Assembly: GCF_002949795.1 (NCBI RefSeq)
Contig: NZ_CP026692.1
Span: forward strand, 124,001 to 188,000
Direction: 5' to 3'
DNA: 64,000 bases
Source of the DNA: Nostoc sp. 'Lobaria pulmonaria (5183) cyanobiont'
Lineage (GTDB): Bacteria > Cyanobacteriota > Cyanobacteriia > Cyanobacteriales > Nostocaceae
Shown: piece after piece, positions 18,784-27,089 of the stretch
Layout: every line of letters begins with the position of its first letter
How positions within the stretch are numbered: position 1 is the stretch's first letter
The notes under the pieces: model-generated
What the model was told of the DNA's origin: nothing
Databases searched by the model: none
What the model saw: the letters and a program-made list of their open reading frames with translations, nothing else
Program-made: the position numbers and the translations under genes

Positions 18784-20631
18784 ATGTCTTTATTCCCATC
18801 AATTGGCAGCAAAAAAGATACACGTACAGTTGGACGTGGTTTCCAATCAATATTTTTAATCGTATTTACCCTATTAATGACCAGTGGGATTGAGGCTCGT
18901 TTGGCCTACTTGCAAATAGTTGAAGGGCCAAAACTCCGGGAACGAGCCGAAGCAAACCGAATTCGGATGATTCCCAAACAACCAGAACGGGGCAATATTT
19001 TTGACCGGAATGGCAAACTTTTAGCCAGTACTCGCTATCCTAGCTCTGTATATTTGTGGCCGATGGCACATACTAAGCCTTCCTGGTCTGTAGTCGGCCC
19101 GCGTCTAGCGCAAATTCTCAACATTCCCCAAGATGAGATGGAAAAGAAATTAGAACAAGCAGGTGCTAATTCCTCTTCACTCATCCGGGTTGCTCGCGAT
19201 TTAAACGAAGCAGAAATCACGGCATTAAAGGAGTATAAAAATGAACTTCCAGAAGTGGAAATCAATACAGATTCTGTACGTTATTACCCTCACGGCAAGG
19301 AATTAGCGCACGTACTAGGTTATACGCGGGAGTTGACCGCCGACCAGTTAAAAGGGAAGAAGGAGGAAGGCTACCGACTGGGAGATGTAATCGGTCAGAT
19401 GGGCGTGGAAAAGGCTTATGAGAAAGCTCTACGAGGTGAATGGGGCGGTCAGCAAGTGGAAGTCGATGGTGCGGGTAGACCAATCCGGGTTATCGGGGAG
19501 AAACAGGCAAAAGCTGGTAATGATTTGCACCTGACCATAGATTTAGATGTGCAAAAGGCAGCCGAAAAAGCTTTGGGAAATCACCGAGGTGCGATCGCAG
19601 CACTCGATCCGAATACTGGTGCTGTTTTCGCGTTGGTATCTTATCCCACCTTTGACCCGAATATCTTCTCTAAACAAAAACTCTCCCAGAAAGATTGGGA
19701 AAGCTTGCAAGGTAAAGATCATCCCTTGGTTAATCGTGCCCTGAGTGCCTTTCCACCCGCCAGTACTTTCAAAATTGTCACTACAACAGCTGGACTCGAA
19801 TCAGGTGAATTTTCTCCTGACTCAATACTACAAACCTTTGGTTCTCTTACCGTGGGTGGGGTGACATTTGGTGAGTGGAACCACGCCGGATTCGGCCCAT
19901 TAGGATTTCCGAGAGCGATCGCTATGAGTAGTGATACTTTCTTCTATCAAGTTGGCAGAAAAGTTGGTGGCCCAACTTTAATCAAATGGAGTCGCAAATA
20001 CGGGTTTGGTCAAAGAACTGGTATTGAATTTCGTGATGAAGAATCAATCGGCTTGGTTCCAGATGAAACATGGAAGCAGAAAGCTTTGAAAATGCCTTGG
20101 ACTGTTGGCGACACCATTAATATGTCAATTGGTCAAGGCGCTTTGCAAGTGACACCTCTGCAATCGGCGATTATGTTTTCTGTCCCTGCTAATGGTGGGT
20201 ATCGAGTTCAGCCGCATTTGCTTAAAGATAACGAAGAAGCAAAAAGTTGGCGAGAATCCTTAAATATGAAGCCGACAACTATCAAAGTTCTCCGCGACGG
20301 ACTGCGGAAGGTGGTGAGTGAAGGCACTGGTAAGCGCTTGGACGTGCCGACAATTGCCCCTGCGTCCGGGAAGAGTGGCACAGCTGAAGCCGGTGTTGGT
20401 CGCCCAAATCATACATGGTTTGGTGCTTATGCGCCCAGTAATAAGCCAGAAATTGTGGTTGTGGCCTTTGGGGAAAATACTGGCGAACATGGCGGTACTA
20501 TTTGCGGCCCGATGGTTTTACAAGTACTAGAAGCTTATTTTCTGCATAAGTATCCAGGTAAGTATCAAAAACCTCAGCCTGACCCATCAGAAGCTAAAAC
20601 TCAAAGTTCAGGACATGGTACTGGAGACTAG
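18784..20631 (+). CDS. mrdA: Penicillin-binding protein 2 (class B transpeptidase)
   Basis: A 615-residue class B PBP that cross-links peptidoglycan during cell elongation. I chose ATG 18784 (MSLFPSIGSKKDTRTVGRGF) because the frame upstream is not protein-like. A single membrane anchor lies at residues 22-40. The PBP dimerisation domain follows (ERGNIFDRNGKLLASTRYP; VRYYPHGKELAHVLGYTR). The transpeptidase domain has the active serine motif STFK at about residues 327-330, SSD at about 382-384 and KSG at about 530-532. The C-terminal 30 residues are low-complexity and polar. The length fits PBP2. RodA is not next to it. Confidence 0.93.
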   Translation: MSLFPSIGSKKDTRTVGRGFQSIFLIVFTLLMTSGIEARLAYLQIVEGPKLRERAEANRIRMIPKQPERGNIFDRNGKLLASTRYPSSVYLWPMAHTKPSWSVVGPRLAQILNIPQDEMEKKLEQAGANSSSLIRVARDLNEAEITALKEYKNELPEVEINTDSVRYYPHGKELAHVLGYTRELTADQLKGKKEEGYRLGDVIGQMGVEKAYEKALRGEWGGQQVEVDGAGRPIRVIGEKQAKAGNDLHLTIDLDVQKAAEKALGNHRGAIAALDPNTGAVFALVSYPTFDPNIFSKQKLSQKDWESLQGKDHPLVNRALSAFPPASTFKIVTTTAGLESGEFSPDSILQTFGSLTVGGVTFGEWNHAGFGPLGFPRAIAMSSDTFFYQVGRKVGGPTLIKWSRKYGFGQRTGIEFRDEESIGLVPDETWKQKALKMPWTVGDTINMSIGQGALQVTPLQSAIMFSVPANGGYRVQPHLLKDNEEAKSWRESLNMKPTTIKVLRDGLRKVVSEGTGKRLDVPTIAPASGKSGTAEAGVGRPNHTWFGAYAPSNKPEIVVVAFGENTGEHGGTICGPMVLQVLEAYFLHKYPGKYQKPQPDPSEAKTQSSGHGTGD

Positions 20632-20972
20632 TACCGCAGGGCGAAAGTCACGCATTCAAAAGTCAAACAGATATACAGTGTAAGAGTTTCTAGTTTATCC
20701 CATTAATTTTGATAGGTGAATCAGTTTTAAATTTCTCTTCTTTACCTCTTATACTTTGCGCTCTTTGCGTCCTTCTCCCAAGGGGAGACGCTAACGCGAA
20801 TGCGGTTCGTTCTCTTAATTCTCAGAAGGCATTAGGCATTGGGCATTGAGCAGAGACTTAGTACAGCATTTCATTAATTCATAGCAAATTAAATTTGGCA
20901 ATATCCTACAATGCCAATGCGTCGGCTTGCATTGTTAATGCAATGGCTTGCATTGTTAATGTGTAGGCTACA
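20632..20972. other. Repeat-bearing gap between PBP2 and hydrolase relic
   Basis: Holds fragments of dispersed repeats: ctttgcgctctttgcgtcc (20754-20772), a REP-like ggggagacgctaacgcgaa (20782-20800), ggcattgggcattg (20834-20847) and a twice-repeated ggcttgcattgttaatg (20931-20961). No gene was seen. Confidence 0.6.
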
Positions 20973-21578
20973 GGCTACTATCTATTGGGTTTGATCCTAG
21001 AAAAGGTAACTGGACAATCTTATGGAGATTTGTTACAAGAGCGCATTTTTGCTCCTTTGGGAATGAATGCAACCGTGATGAATAATCCCAGTGACATAGT
21101 GCCACACTGGTCTGCTGGCTATCGGTTCACAAACAGCAAACTTGTTAACAAACCTTACTACAGTCCTTCTGTTATCTATTCTGCTGGAGGTCAACTTTCC
21201 AGTGTAGAAGATATGGTGAAATGGGAACAGGCGCTTTGTGGTGCAACTCTGTTAAAACAATCAACCCTTGATTTAATGTGGACTCCTCATTTTCCAAATC
21301 AGGGCGATGATTGGGAAAAGTTAAGATATGTTGCAGGATTAGGTTGGTGGGTATTGAATTATGGCGATCGCCGAGTAGTTGGTCATAATGGTTCGAGACT
21401 AGGATTCGCAAGTAATATTACCCGCTTTATTGATGACAAAATTACCGTGATTTTACTTTGCAATCTAGATAAAATTTCTCGACCAGATGCGATCGCTAAG
21501 AAAATTGCTGAATACTATTGTCCAGTTATTACAGAACTAGTTCTTCAGCCTCTTTTAGCACACAGAGAGCAAAACTAA
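20973..21578 (+). pseudogene. 5'-truncated class C beta-lactamase-like serine hydrolase
   Basis: Homology begins at GYYLLGLILEKVTGQSYGDLLQERIFAPLGMNAT, the segment that directly follows the catalytic Tyr-x-Asn of serine hydrolases and PBP4-type esterases. It continues through YSAGGQLSSVEDMVKWEQAL to the end, including the HNGSRLGFASN (HxG-type) third motif. The N-terminal third with the catalytic SxxK and YxN is missing and replaced by repeats. An in-frame TAG lies at 20964. A TTG at 20985 could start a 197-residue product, but it would lack the nucleophile. I regard it as a truncated gene. Confidence 0.8.
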
Positions 21579-21580
21579 TT

Positions 21581-21600
21581 ACTCCTGAGGGAGTTATTTT
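21581..21600 (+). terminator. Short hairpin with T-rich tail
   Basis: actcc-tgag-ggagt followed by tatttt, directly after the hydrolase relic's stop. The stem is only 5 bp, so this is a weak call. Confidence 0.35.
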
Positions 21601-21612
21601 GACTGCTGTCTT

Positions 21613-22461
21613 TTATGGCGATATCTTAGCGGGTTTCAAGTTTCTGGCTTTGTAGAACATTTCTAAACTATTGCGATCGCCTACAAAACGCCAGTGCCAA
21701 GGTTCATAACTTACACCTTGAGCATTATCTTTGGGAAAAGACATTTCAAAGCTAAAACGTGCTGCATTTGCTTGCAGCCACCGATAAGCCTTGGTATTGT
21801 CAAAGTTAGTTTGAAGATTAGTTGCTGGTACTGCTCCGTCTCCAACATCCACAGCATAACCTGTGTGATGTTCGCTATGACCAGGAGGAGCGCTGAGGGC
21901 AGCTCGTTCTGCTGGCGTTTGATTTCGCTGGGCGCCGACAGCAAAAAACAACTGCTCTTGGTCTTTGATGGAGCGAAAGCCAGAAATCGGCACTAAAATT
22001 ACACCTGAACCCCGCGCTGCTGCTACCATCTCCTCAAACTTTTGGGCAGCAGCTTTTCGCATTCTAATGCCCCTATTTGCAAAGATGGTTACTAGTTCTG
22101 ACTCAGGGGCTTCTGGGTATGGAAAATGCCCTAACACAGTATCGCTAGAATTATTAGATGTTGTTGGAGTTGTAGGAGTAGAAGTAGCTGGTAAAAGTTG
22201 AGAATCGGCGGTTTTTTTGGGTGCTGTGACGAAAAACAAAAAACTGCTAATTAAAGCCAGCAAGACAAATCCTGCAATTCCCCCAATAAAGATAATTCGG
22301 GGTTGCAACCAAATTTTAGGTGCTGCAACAGGGGTATCGCGTACAGCCACTGGAATATCATCGCCAAGGTCATTCGATGAGTTTTGCGGTTTTCCAGAAA
22401 ACCCTGCCTTATTCAAGGGTAAACTCCTGTTTTTGTGGAATAGCCATAACAGATTTTGCAC
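21613..22461 (-). CDS. VanY-type D-alanyl-D-alanine carboxypeptidase
   Basis: A 282-residue membrane-anchored zinc peptidase that trims D-Ala from peptidoglycan stem peptides. A hydrophobic anchor lies at about residues 54-72 (IIFIGGIAGFVLLALISSFLFF), followed by a proline/threonine-rich linker. The VanY domain has GSGVILVPISGFRSIKDQ, the metal-binding SEHHTGYAVDVGD and the EPWHWRF motif with the last histidine ligand. The start is uncertain: GTG at 22461 overlaps the start of the divergent AEC transporter by 6 bp, and a start further inside is possible. Together with PBP2 and the hydrolase relic it forms a loose cell-wall neighbourhood. Confidence 0.88.
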   Translation of the reverse strand: MQNLLWLFHKNRSLPLNKAGFSGKPQNSSNDLGDDIPVAVRDTPVAAPKIWLQPRIIFIGGIAGFVLLALISSFLFFVTAPKKTADSQLLPATSTPTTPTTSNNSSDTVLGHFPYPEAPESELVTIFANRGIRMRKAAAQKFEEMVAAARGSGVILVPISGFRSIKDQEQLFFAVGAQRNQTPAERAALSAPPGHSEHHTGYAVDVGDGAVPATNLQTNFDNTKAYRWLQANAARFSFEMSFPKDNAQGVSYEPWHWRFVGDRNSLEMFYKARNLKPAKISP

Positions 22462-23436
22462 TGGACAAAAGTAGACGTAACAGGTAGCATTTTACATCTG
22501 TGGTTCTTAGGCGCAACCTTGACAAACCTTTTAGAACTATACGTCAAGCTGGGAGGATTAGTCCTGGTAGGTTTTATACTGGGACGCAAACTACCTGTAA
22601 CAGTTCCTACACGTTTGGGACGGTTTCTTTTTTGGGTGGGAGTACCTATAAGCATAGTATCGTTTTTGCGTCAATCTAGCTTGTCGGGGCAAATTTGGAT
22701 TGCACCTGCGATCGCTTACCTAGCCATTTTACTAGGAGCATTTTTAGCTTGCTTAGGGATTAAAGCACAAGTCCATTTTAGAAATACCGTCCCCCAAGCA
22801 CCAACTCAGGCTAGCTTGATATTAGCAGCAATGTTGGGTAATACAGGTTATCTTGGCTTTCCGATTACCTTAGCAATGGTAGGCAAGGAATACTTTGCTT
22901 GGGCGTTATTTTACGATTTGCTAGGTTCATTCCCAGGAGCTTATGGCTTGGGTGTGTTACTAGCAGCGCGTTTTGGCGGTGGTATCCATAATCATTGGCA
23001 GATTGCTAGGCCCATCTTAATTAATCCTGCCCTGTGGGGTTTCGGATTTGGCTTGCTGTTTCGGCAGGTGACAATTCCCACAGTTGCGGAATTCTGGTTA
23101 GAAAAATTTGCTTGGAGTAGTGTAGCTTTATCTCTAGTATTAATTGGAATGCGACTGGCGCTGCTCAAATCTTGGCGTAGCCTACCACAAGCAGGGATGA
23201 GCTTGGGAATCAAAATGCTGCTAGTTCCCTTGATATTGGGCAGCATTTTACCACTGTTTGGATTAACTGGGCCCATAGCAAAGATAATCGTGCTACAAAT
23301 GGCTATGCCTCCAGCTTTCGCCACACTGGTAATTGCTGAGACATTCAATCTTGATCGCGATCTGGCAGTTACTGCCTTAGCTGCTGGGGCTATAGTATTA
23401 CTGGTTACTCTCCCAGTTTGGCTGTGGCTATTTTGA
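22456..23436 (+). CDS. AEC family transporter (auxin efflux carrier-like)
   Basis: A 326-residue membrane protein with about ten hydrophobic segments, matching the AEC/PIN-like permeases: LGGLVLVGFILGRKLP near the start, ILAAMLGNTGYLGFPI in the middle (the conserved N-x-G-x-x-G-x-P signature) and VLQMAMPPAFATLVIAETFNLD near the end. Bacterial members export or import small organic anions such as malate; the substrate here is unknown. The TTG at 22456 is a poor start; the TTG at 22519 (TNLLELYVKLGG) would also give a complete protein. It is divergent from the VanY gene, so both promoters overlap the opposite coding region or starts are further apart. Confidence 0.85.
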   Translation: MHWTKVDVTGSILHLWFLGATLTNLLELYVKLGGLVLVGFILGRKLPVTVPTRLGRFLFWVGVPISIVSFLRQSSLSGQIWIAPAIAYLAILLGAFLACLGIKAQVHFRNTVPQAPTQASLILAAMLGNTGYLGFPITLAMVGKEYFAWALFYDLLGSFPGAYGLGVLLAARFGGGIHNHWQIARPILINPALWGFGFGLLFRQVTIPTVAEFWLEKFAWSSVALSLVLIGMRLALLKSWRSLPQAGMSLGIKMLLVPLILGSILPLFGLTGPIAKIIVLQMAMPPAFATLVIAETFNLDRDLAVTALAAGAIVLLVTLPVWLWLF

Positions 23437-23532
23437 TTTTGGATTTTTGCACTGTGACGCGATCTGTCAATATGATTAACTTTCTGTGATCACCAGCTTT
23501 TGATTTTCTTGACAGTGCTGAAGAAATATCTC

Positions 23533-23735
23533 TCACTTTTCTAAAGTTCTTACACTCAGCACTTGCGGTGGTGTCGAATCTGGTGGATAAATCACATCTA
23601 CTTGTACTATCCGCTTAGTCGAAGGTGGAAGTACAACCTGCACCAATGGTTCTAACACCTGACCAGTTCTGTGACATAGATGTATGTAGCGCGTCTTTTG
23701 TTGACCTTGTTCATCGCTAAACTTGCCGCATAAAC
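23533..23735 (-). pseudogene. C-terminal fragment of a DUF3370-like protein
   Basis: Minus strand, from about 23729 to the TGA at 23533: GKFSDEQGQQKTRYIHLCHR, then TGQVLEPLVQVVLPPSTKRIVQVDVIYPPDSTPPQVLSVRTLEK. This looks like the C-terminal end of cyanobacterial DUF3370 proteins, of unknown function. Upstream sequence falls out of frame and no N-terminal part is present, so it is a remnant of about 65 codons. Family assignment is from memory of the terminal motif and is moderate. Confidence 0.5.
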
Positions 23736-23992
23736 TCGATCGCTACTACGCAACCGTACAAGAATGTCACATGGAATGTTGGCAGGTGAGTAATGGTAGT
23801 TCTTTTCTCACTTTCTGTCAAAAGGGGGACTGTATTCAATCAGACACCCCTTTTCATGATTATCATTATTGTATTATTTTATTGCCAACCATACTACACA
23901 ATAATTGTTTAAAGGTCACGGATGCTTTGAGGCTGACTTGAGAATATTTTTAACCTGTAATTCCTTTTGATTTGCGTTCTCTCATATCGCTT

Positions 23993-24009
23993 TTAGTCTA
24001 AACTCCAGT
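23993..24009 (+). repeat. 17-bp direct repeat, left copy
   Basis: ttagtctaaactccagt, identical to 25386-25402. The two copies bracket the helical-bundle gene and the IS630 relic. Confidence 0.7.
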
Positions 24010-24154
24010 CTCTAGAAAAAGGCTGAAACATACTTACTAAACTTGATATAAATCTTTCTGAGGAGGGACGGACTTACTCAAACTTCACGAGAATATGGAA
24101 AAAGTGAGTTTGCTTGTGATAACCGATAAAACCTATAGTCTGGAGTTAATAAAA

Positions 24155-24709
24155 ATGGCCGATGTGACAAATATAGCGACTAAGCTTGCTGATCTAAAGC
24201 TTTTTCAGAATGTTCTGTTGGAAAGTGAGCAGAAGTTAATAGCACAGACTGACGACAATACGATTTGCGAGCGGCTCGAAGGAATGATAAACAGCGACCG
24301 CGAAAATCTCGGTATCATCGAAGCAGTTATTTCTAGATACGGCAACGCAGCAGAACCTCGCGACATTACTCAACAACATGCCCAGAAGGTAAACCAAATG
24401 ATGAGCGGCTCCGAGCTAACTCTGTATGACAAGTACTTACAGCTTGAGTTGCTAAAGCATCAACAGACAATGACCGGGCTGGTTCTACACAAGGTTGCCC
24501 AGTCCTTGAATGATGACCTTCAAGATTTGATGGAACCGCTCAACCGAGTTAATTTTGAAAATCGCGCTCACCAAGAGATTCTTAAAGGCGTTCTTTACTT
24601 CGTCGGAACACGAGAGATAGCCGGTAAGGAACCTGACATGGGTCTGTGGGCTAGCATTGAACAGGGAATAGCAGCCCTTAAGGGTGTTATAAGTAGCGCG
24701 GTAAGCTAG
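24155..24709 (+). CDS. Helical-bundle protein of unknown function
   Basis: A 184-residue, almost entirely alpha-helical, acidic protein (MADVTNIATKLADLKLFQNV at the start). It has the look of a hemerythrin- or ferritin-like four-helix bundle, with scattered E and H (LQLELLKHQQTMTGLVLHKVAQ; NFENRAHQEILKGVLYFVG), but I cannot show a metal site. ATG 24155 was chosen over 24095 because ctggag lies 10 bases upstream and the extra 20 residues are not helical. It is intact, has its own leader, and is followed by relic transposon DNA. A 17-bp direct repeat flanks the region, so it may have arrived with the mobile element. Confidence 0.65.
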   Translation: MADVTNIATKLADLKLFQNVLLESEQKLIAQTDDNTICERLEGMINSDRENLGIIEAVISRYGNAAEPRDITQQHAQKVNQMMSGSELTLYDKYLQLELLKHQQTMTGLVLHKVAQSLNDDLQDLMEPLNRVNFENRAHQEILKGVLYFVGTREIAGKEPDMGLWASIEQGIAALKGVISSAVS

Positions 24710-24805
24710 TAGAAATGAGTGGCAGAGGGCGCGTCATTCATGAGAATGTAATAGATTCATATAACTTATGCTACATTGAAGCATATTTTTAAGAGTGAAT
24801 CATCT

Positions 24806-25378
24806 CTAACTTATTTCCTGCCACTCAAGCCATTTTTGTTTTGCTTTCTTACTGGTATGCAAGGAGCAATTGTCGTGAACAATGACACTGATGCGACCAG
24901 TTTGAACTAAAGTGTTTTGTGCCTTAGCTGTAACCCAATCCATAACCTCGATGTAGCGTGTTGTTTTGAAACCACCTTGAACTAAGGCGTACTCGAAACT
25001 GACTTGAGGTTGCCATAAACCCAAAATACTAATGCAACCACCACGGCTACCAACTTGTGCCATTTGTTTTTGGCTACCGATACGACTATAGCGCTTCTCG
25101 TTTGCGTGAGATACACCCGTAGGGGCACGGCACTGCCGTGCCCCTACACCCCACGATATAATGTTGTACTGCATCTGAATGGGAACCGCTATATAACTGT
25201 AGCTAACGGCACTCCAAGGACAACACCCAGACTCATCAAGATACTTAAGCTCGACATAACCCTCTACTACCGCTTGCTTTAAGGTATCTAGGTCTGCAAG
25301 CTTCAAGTCGTTGTTTTTCTGGGTCTTGTTTTCTCTTATGAGTATGGCGGGTGCGTTTCCATTTCCACTTTTTTTTAT
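24806..25378 (-). pseudogene. IS630-family transposase relic interrupted by a MITE
   Basis: Reads KKWKWKRTRHTHKRKQDPEKQ (25315-25378), then after a 1-bp frameshift KLADLDTLKQAVVEGYVELKYLDESGCCPWSAVSYSY. A 35-residue foreign insert follows, then SRIGSQKQMAQVGSRGGCISILGLW to VIVHDNCSLHTSKKAKQKWLEW. These carry the first two DDE aspartates (YLDES; VHDN). The final Glu region is missing, as are the N-terminal DNA-binding domain and the ends of the element. The insert is exactly a 105-bp MITE that keeps the frame open. Confidence 0.85.
25089..25193. mobile_element. 105-bp MITE at a TA site in the IS630 relic
   Basis: Plus strand ends tatagcgcttctcg and gggaaccgctata are imperfect inverted repeats (tatagcg/cgctata perfect), and ta/ta duplication restores a continuous transposase frame when removed. 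The centre (25119-25147) is the GC-rich palindrome gtaggggcac...gtgcccctac. TA target choice fits mobilisation by an IS630/Tc1-type transposase. Confidence 0.8.
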
Positions 25379-25695
25379 GACAGATTTAGTCTAAACTCCA
25401 GTAATTTAGCTAGCATAAATTTGATCGTCAAGAAAGCTGTGTTGTCAAATATAACTTTTTATTACTACAAGTTCCTTGAAGCGGATTTTTGAGAATGCGA
25501 TCGCTGTTTGTAGTATTTGCTATTTAACACTCACATTTCACCTCTATCACTCCCCCGCTGCTATCAATGTTTATAACTTCTTAATGCTTACTTGATACCT
25601 AAACAACCAAATTTTTCCACGCCTTATTGCTGGCTCAATTTCTGAATCTCACCATACGCACGGTAGAAACCACCGTGTGCCGATGAGCGTACTTA
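25379..25695. other. Gap between IS630 relic and tsaB
   Basis: AT-rich and without a gene that I can see. Near 25655-25680 a hairpin-like gcacggt-agaaaccaccgtgtgc occurs just past the tsaB stop; it lacks a T-run on the minus strand, so I do not call it a terminator. Confidence 0.5.
25386..25402 (+). repeat. 17-bp direct repeat, right copy
   Basis: Same word as 23993-24009, 1.4 kb away, just outside the N-terminal end of the IS630 relic. Confidence 0.7.
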
Positions 25696-26355
25696 TTATG
25701 CACCCTGTACTGGATGCTGTCCATAATATGGTAAAGCCTCTGACCAATTAGGAAATTTGCCCTCTTGCCAATCGAGGTTAGCTAATTCCAAAATACTTGT
25801 CACCGTCGCTGCTAACCCAGATTGAGCTTGAATCAACTGATAATCAGTGTTCCAATTCGCTAAAGTTTTCTGCCATGCTTCTGGTGTTAATACTCTATCT
25901 GACAAACACACTTTTAGTTTAGAATTATCTGGCTCAAACTGATAAATAGCAGCGAAAATTTGACCTCGTTGTGCTGGCATTTCCACAGCAATAGTTTTTG
26001 GATTTTGACTTTTACCTGCTTCTGACCAAGCTACCGCAGCCAAAGTTGAAATCGCAAATACAGGAATATCTAACTGTTGCCCTAAAGTACGAGCAGTAAC
26101 AACGCCAATCCGAGTTCCCGTAAAGCCACCAGGTCCTTTTGCAACTGCGATAAAGGATAAATCTGCCCAAATTTGCGGTTTGATAAATTCAATTAAATAT
26201 TGATGCACTAAGCTAGATAGATCGCGCCCTAAATTCCAAATTTGAGAGCGAGTATCGCCTGCAAAATTACTAATTTCCAAACCTAATTCTGGTGTGGTGG
26301 TATGTAGTGCTAAAGCGTATTTATTTATGGCAAGGTCGTCTTGTTCCGTTAGCAA
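25696..26355 (-). CDS. tsaB: tRNA threonylcarbamoyladenosine synthesis protein TsaB
   Basis: TsaB is the non-catalytic scaffold partner of TsaD for the t6A37 modification of ANN-decoding tRNAs. The 219-residue protein has the ASKHA-type N-terminal strand ALALHTTTPELGLEI, the helix LSSLVHQYLIEFIKPQ, the diagnostic FIAVAKGPGGFTGTRIGVVTARTLGQQLDIPVF and the loop VEMPAQRGQIFAAIY. The start is TTG at 26355 (MLTEQDDLAINKYALAL), with possible later starts in the same frame. Length is normal for the family. It is convergent with nothing and sits alone between repeat-rich gaps. Confidence 0.9.
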   Translation of the reverse strand: MLTEQDDLAINKYALALHTTTPELGLEISNFAGDTRSQIWNLGRDLSSLVHQYLIEFIKPQIWADLSFIAVAKGPGGFTGTRIGVVTARTLGQQLDIPVFAISTLAAVAWSEAGKSQNPKTIAVEMPAQRGQIFAAIYQFEPDNSKLKVCLSDRVLTPEAWQKTLANWNTDYQLIQAQSGLAATVTSILELANLDWQEGKFPNWSEALPYYGQHPVQGA

Positions 26356-26754
26356 AGTTATTTAAAATATCTATTTTCATAAAGTTAACGTGAATTATTC
26401 AAGCATATAACATAGCAGTTCTTAATTAGAATAGACTACATATCTTTTCTTCTGCTTTGGACAGAATTCTCAGGGCAAAGGTTCTGCTGTTTCAACAAAA
26501 TCAGAACGTGATGGCGCAAGCGCCCGCTGTAGGCGATCGCAAATGTTCGCTTGCTGTTGACTTTCTAATAGCGATCGCTTTCCTGACATCTCCTCCCTGT
26601 ACCATGAATTTGCGATCGTTGAAGGACAAAATCTTACTACAGCAGTTTTCATATATTTGATGTACATCTGTCGTAAGGGCACAGCAATGCTGTGCCCCTA
26701 CCGCGTGGTCTATTTACCTGAAAATAGCTTGTAAGATACACCAATCATTTTCTA
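26356..26754. other. Intergenic region with palindromic repeat
   Basis: Contains two gcgatcgc sites and a third copy of the gtaagggcacagca...gtgcccctac palindrome at 26673-26701 with a one-base change in one arm. No recognisable gene; the open frames here are made of repeat sequence. Confidence 0.6.
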
Positions 26755-27003
26755 TCAAGTCGGCACTAATTCACCAGGACGCAATTTCGACCACTTACCT
26801 GTTTCCCGCTTAAAGCTCAGACAACCAACAACATCCCATTCCATTTCAATCACATCATCTTGAGTCCGAATGTTGACATTGATAGAAGGTTCATTCGGAT
26901 CAAAATTTGGTGTTTCGGTCAAGTGAGGCTGTTGGTGCTGCCCTTCTACGGCATGATAGGTAAAACAGCTGTCTACATAGTGGCAGTTCACACAAATACA
27001 CAT
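26755..27003 (-). CDS. ycf34: Ycf34 family protein
   Basis: An 82-residue protein beginning MCICVNCHYVDSCFTYHAVEGQHQQPHL, the cysteine pattern (C2, C4, C7, C13) of Ycf34. Ycf34 is conserved in cyanobacteria and red-lineage plastids and binds an iron-sulfur cluster in Synechocystis, where it is linked to photosynthetic electron transport. The C-terminal half (DVIEMEWDVVGCLSFKRETGKWSKLRPGELVP) is also conserved. The ATG at 27003 is preceded by a tggttct stretch with only a weak ribosome binding site. It is divergent from the downstream nucleotidyltransferase gene, about 86 bp away. Confidence 0.88.
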   Translation of the reverse strand: MCICVNCHYVDSCFTYHAVEGQHQQPHLTETPNFDPNEPSINVNIRTQDDVIEMEWDVVGCLSFKRETGKWSKLRPGELVPT

Positions 27004-27089
27004 AATAGAACCAACTCCAGGGGCCTTTATTGTTAATCTAACTTAAGCCCAACTGTTATTCATGAGTTGCTGGGTTGATTTTTATTACA

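Noticed and set aside
23723-23941. 72-codon plus-strand frame
   Set aside because: Composition is not protein-like, and it overlaps the DUF3370-like relic on the other strand.
25655-25685. Hairpin near the tsaB stop as terminator or group II intron trace
   Set aside because: No T-run on the tsaB strand, and no intron domain or reverse transcriptase nearby.
26457-26682. Overlapping frames on both strands between tsaB and ycf34
   Set aside because: Built from gcgatcgc and palindromic repeat sequence; no start signal or family.
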